From Nitrososphaerota archaeon (GTDB taxonomy: Archaea > Thermoproteota > Nitrososphaeria_A > Caldarchaeales > Wolframiiraptoraceae), in the NCBI GenBank assembly GCA_021160205.1, contig JAGHCZ010000072.1, positions 1 to 5,148 of the forward strand: a stretch of DNA of 5,148 bases, read 5' to 3'. The translations under genes and the position numbers were made by a program. Below are positions 4,086 to 5,148 of this stretch, piece after piece. Each line of letters starts with the position of its first letter. Position 1 is the stretch's first letter. Under the pieces are notes generated by a model, which saw only the letters and a list, made by a program, of their open reading frames with translations, searched no databases and had not been told where the DNA came from.

Positions 4086-5148
4086 ATGTTATTCACGCTT
4101 CTAAAGAAAGAGGTAAAGGAGCTGCTCATGGAGAAAAGCATACTCATCGGAATGGTGATAATCCCGCTTATAATTTTCCCGATAATGGGTGGATTAACCA
4201 GCGTAGGCGTCGGCTTCGCGATGCAGAGATCTGTTCAAGAGGTCGTAGTAGGTATAGCCGATCTAGATCAGACAAATCTCACATTGACGCTCTTGCCGCA
4301 ATTAATGAGGGACGAGGGAATCCACTCGGTAACATTGAATTGTTTGAACAAAGAAAACTGTATCCAAGCTGCAGAGAATTCTGAGATAAAATTCTTCTTG
4401 ATAATTCCGCGTGGTTTTTCGGAAAACTTTACGAGGGGAGTGCCTGGGGTTATAGAAACAGTTTATACATTTGAGCATTTCACAGTTTCAGATCTAAGCG
4501 TTGGAGGGAAACTTTCCTCAAAACTCGTAAATGTCTTTAGGAAACTCGCTGAAAAAATTCATGGAGAGTCCGTTAATCTAGAATTCTTCGAAAAACCTGT
4601 AGCCCAAAAATCCGCCGTTATATATCTCGGAAAAGAGATAGCCGCCCCGCTTGAGGTTATCGGATCAGCCTTCATGACCCTCATCATAGGTCTTCCGATG
4701 GTGGCGGTGATAATATCGAGTTATGCGGCTTCTATTGCCGCCACGAGCATAGCATTAGAAAAAGAGTCGAAAACTTTAGAGCTGCTCTTAACGATCCCCG
4801 CGAGCAGGTTAACGATTCTCCTAAGTAAACTCCTCGGGACATTCCTCATAGTGCTCTTGAGCACGTTTTCATTCATAATAGGCTTCGGAATTTACGGGTT
4901 TATGTTAGCGGGGGCGACTATATCGGTTCAGACTAGCAACGAAGTCTCATTTACTCAACTTAATTTCGGAAACTTTTTGCAGCCCTCACCAATATTTATT
5001 CCAATCTTGATATCGACAATCTTCATAACTATGATAATGACCACGTGTATCGGATTGTTAATCGGTATCTTGGGGAGCGACGTTAGGAGCGCCCAACAGC
5101 TTGTGGGCGCCGTTACGTTTCCGCTTCTCATGCCTCCTTTCTTTATCC
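4086..5148 (+). CDS. ABC-2 type transporter permease (partial, cut by window end)
   Basis: The membrane subunit of the exporter whose ATPase lies one base upstream. The frame is open from ATG 4086 to the window edge: 354 codons seen, with the 3' end missing. Residues 1-17 are a charged amphipathic stretch (LLKKEVKELLMEK), typical of the cytoplasmic start of this family. A membrane segment follows at about 18-42. Residues 43-188 form a large, mostly polar domain expected outside the cell, containing C86 and C92, which could form a disulfide. Further hydrophobic segments lie at about 191-222, 245-275, 303-329 and 337 onward. The cytoplasmic loop EKESKTLELLLTIPASR (225-241) matches the conserved loop of NatB/YhaP-like ABC-2 permeases (E+xxxTLExLLxxP). 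The long exported domain after the first helix also fits that group. Cargo cannot be inferred; sodium, drugs, lipids and peptides are all precedents in the family. Confidence 0.85.
   Translation, partial: MLFTLLKKEVKELLMEKSILIGMVIIPLIIFPIMGGLTSVGVGFAMQRSVQEVVVGIADLDQTNLTLTLLPQLMRDEGIHSVTLNCLNKENCIQAAENSEIKFFLIIPRGFSENFTRGVPGVIETVYTFEHFTVSDLSVGGKLSSKLVNVFRKLAEKIHGESVNLEFFEKPVAQKSAVIYLGKEIAAPLEVIGSAFMTLIIGLPMVAVIISSYAASIAATSIALEKESKTLELLLTIPASRLTILLSKLLGTFLIVLLSTFSFIIGFGIYGFMLAGATISVQTSNEVSFTQLNFGNFLQPSPIFIPILISTIFITMIMTTCIGLLIGILGSDVRSAQQLVGAVTFPLLMPPFFI

Noticed and set aside
1..5148. CRISPR arrays, tRNA or rRNA genes, insertion sequences, toxin-antitoxin or defence genes
   Set aside because: I saw no spaced repeat array, no tRNA-like cloverleaf or rRNA motifs, no transposase-like protein and no terminal inverted repeats; the genes present are metabolic and transport genes.

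Overview
The window looks archaeal and probably thermophilic. Ribosome binding sites are of the GGTGA type. TATA-like boxes lie about 25-32 bases before the starts of several genes, implying leaderless or nearly leaderless mRNAs. Isoleucine is often ATA, arginine is mostly AGA/AGG, and the proteins are rich in K, E and I. A crenarchaeal or related Thermoproteota lineage is my best guess, but nothing here fixes the taxon.

Layout: (1) the last 34 codons of an unidentified + strand gene (2-106); (2) converging on it with a 5-base gap, a 54-residue - strand protein with a predicted coiled coil (112-276), too short for routine gene calling; (3) a 96-base divergent intergenic region with TATA-like boxes on both strands; (4) a two-gene beta-oxidation-type unit: a 3-hydroxyacyl-CoA dehydrogenase (373-1518) and an enoyl-CoA hydratase of the crotonase family (about 1529-2287), with the hydratase's ribosome binding site overlapping the dehydrogenase stop codon; (5) a thioredoxin-reductase-like flavoprotein with its own promoter (2361-3317); (6) an ABC exporter operon: ATPase (3368-4084) and an ABC-2 type permease starting one base after it (4086 onward), cut by the window end. 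There is no gene-free stretch over 300 bases.

How the genes work together: the hydratase and dehydrogenase catalyse consecutive steps (enoyl-CoA to (S)-3-hydroxyacyl-CoA to 3-oxoacyl-CoA, reversible). They sit in the order found in archaeal dehydrogenase-hydratase fusion proteins. The ATPase and permease should form one transporter of unknown cargo. The flavoprotein has no evident link to either pair beyond position.

I found no clearly new multigene system. The points most worth a second look are cofactor-site departures in two enzymes: an NADP-like Gly-Arg-Arg-Arg in the dehydrogenase, and loss of the NADPH-binding arginines in the thioredoxin-reductase-like protein. Others are the split fusion, one T away from a continuous frame; a Cys at the hydratase oxyanion-hole glycine; and a sharp codon-usage change at the hydratase/flavoprotein boundary.
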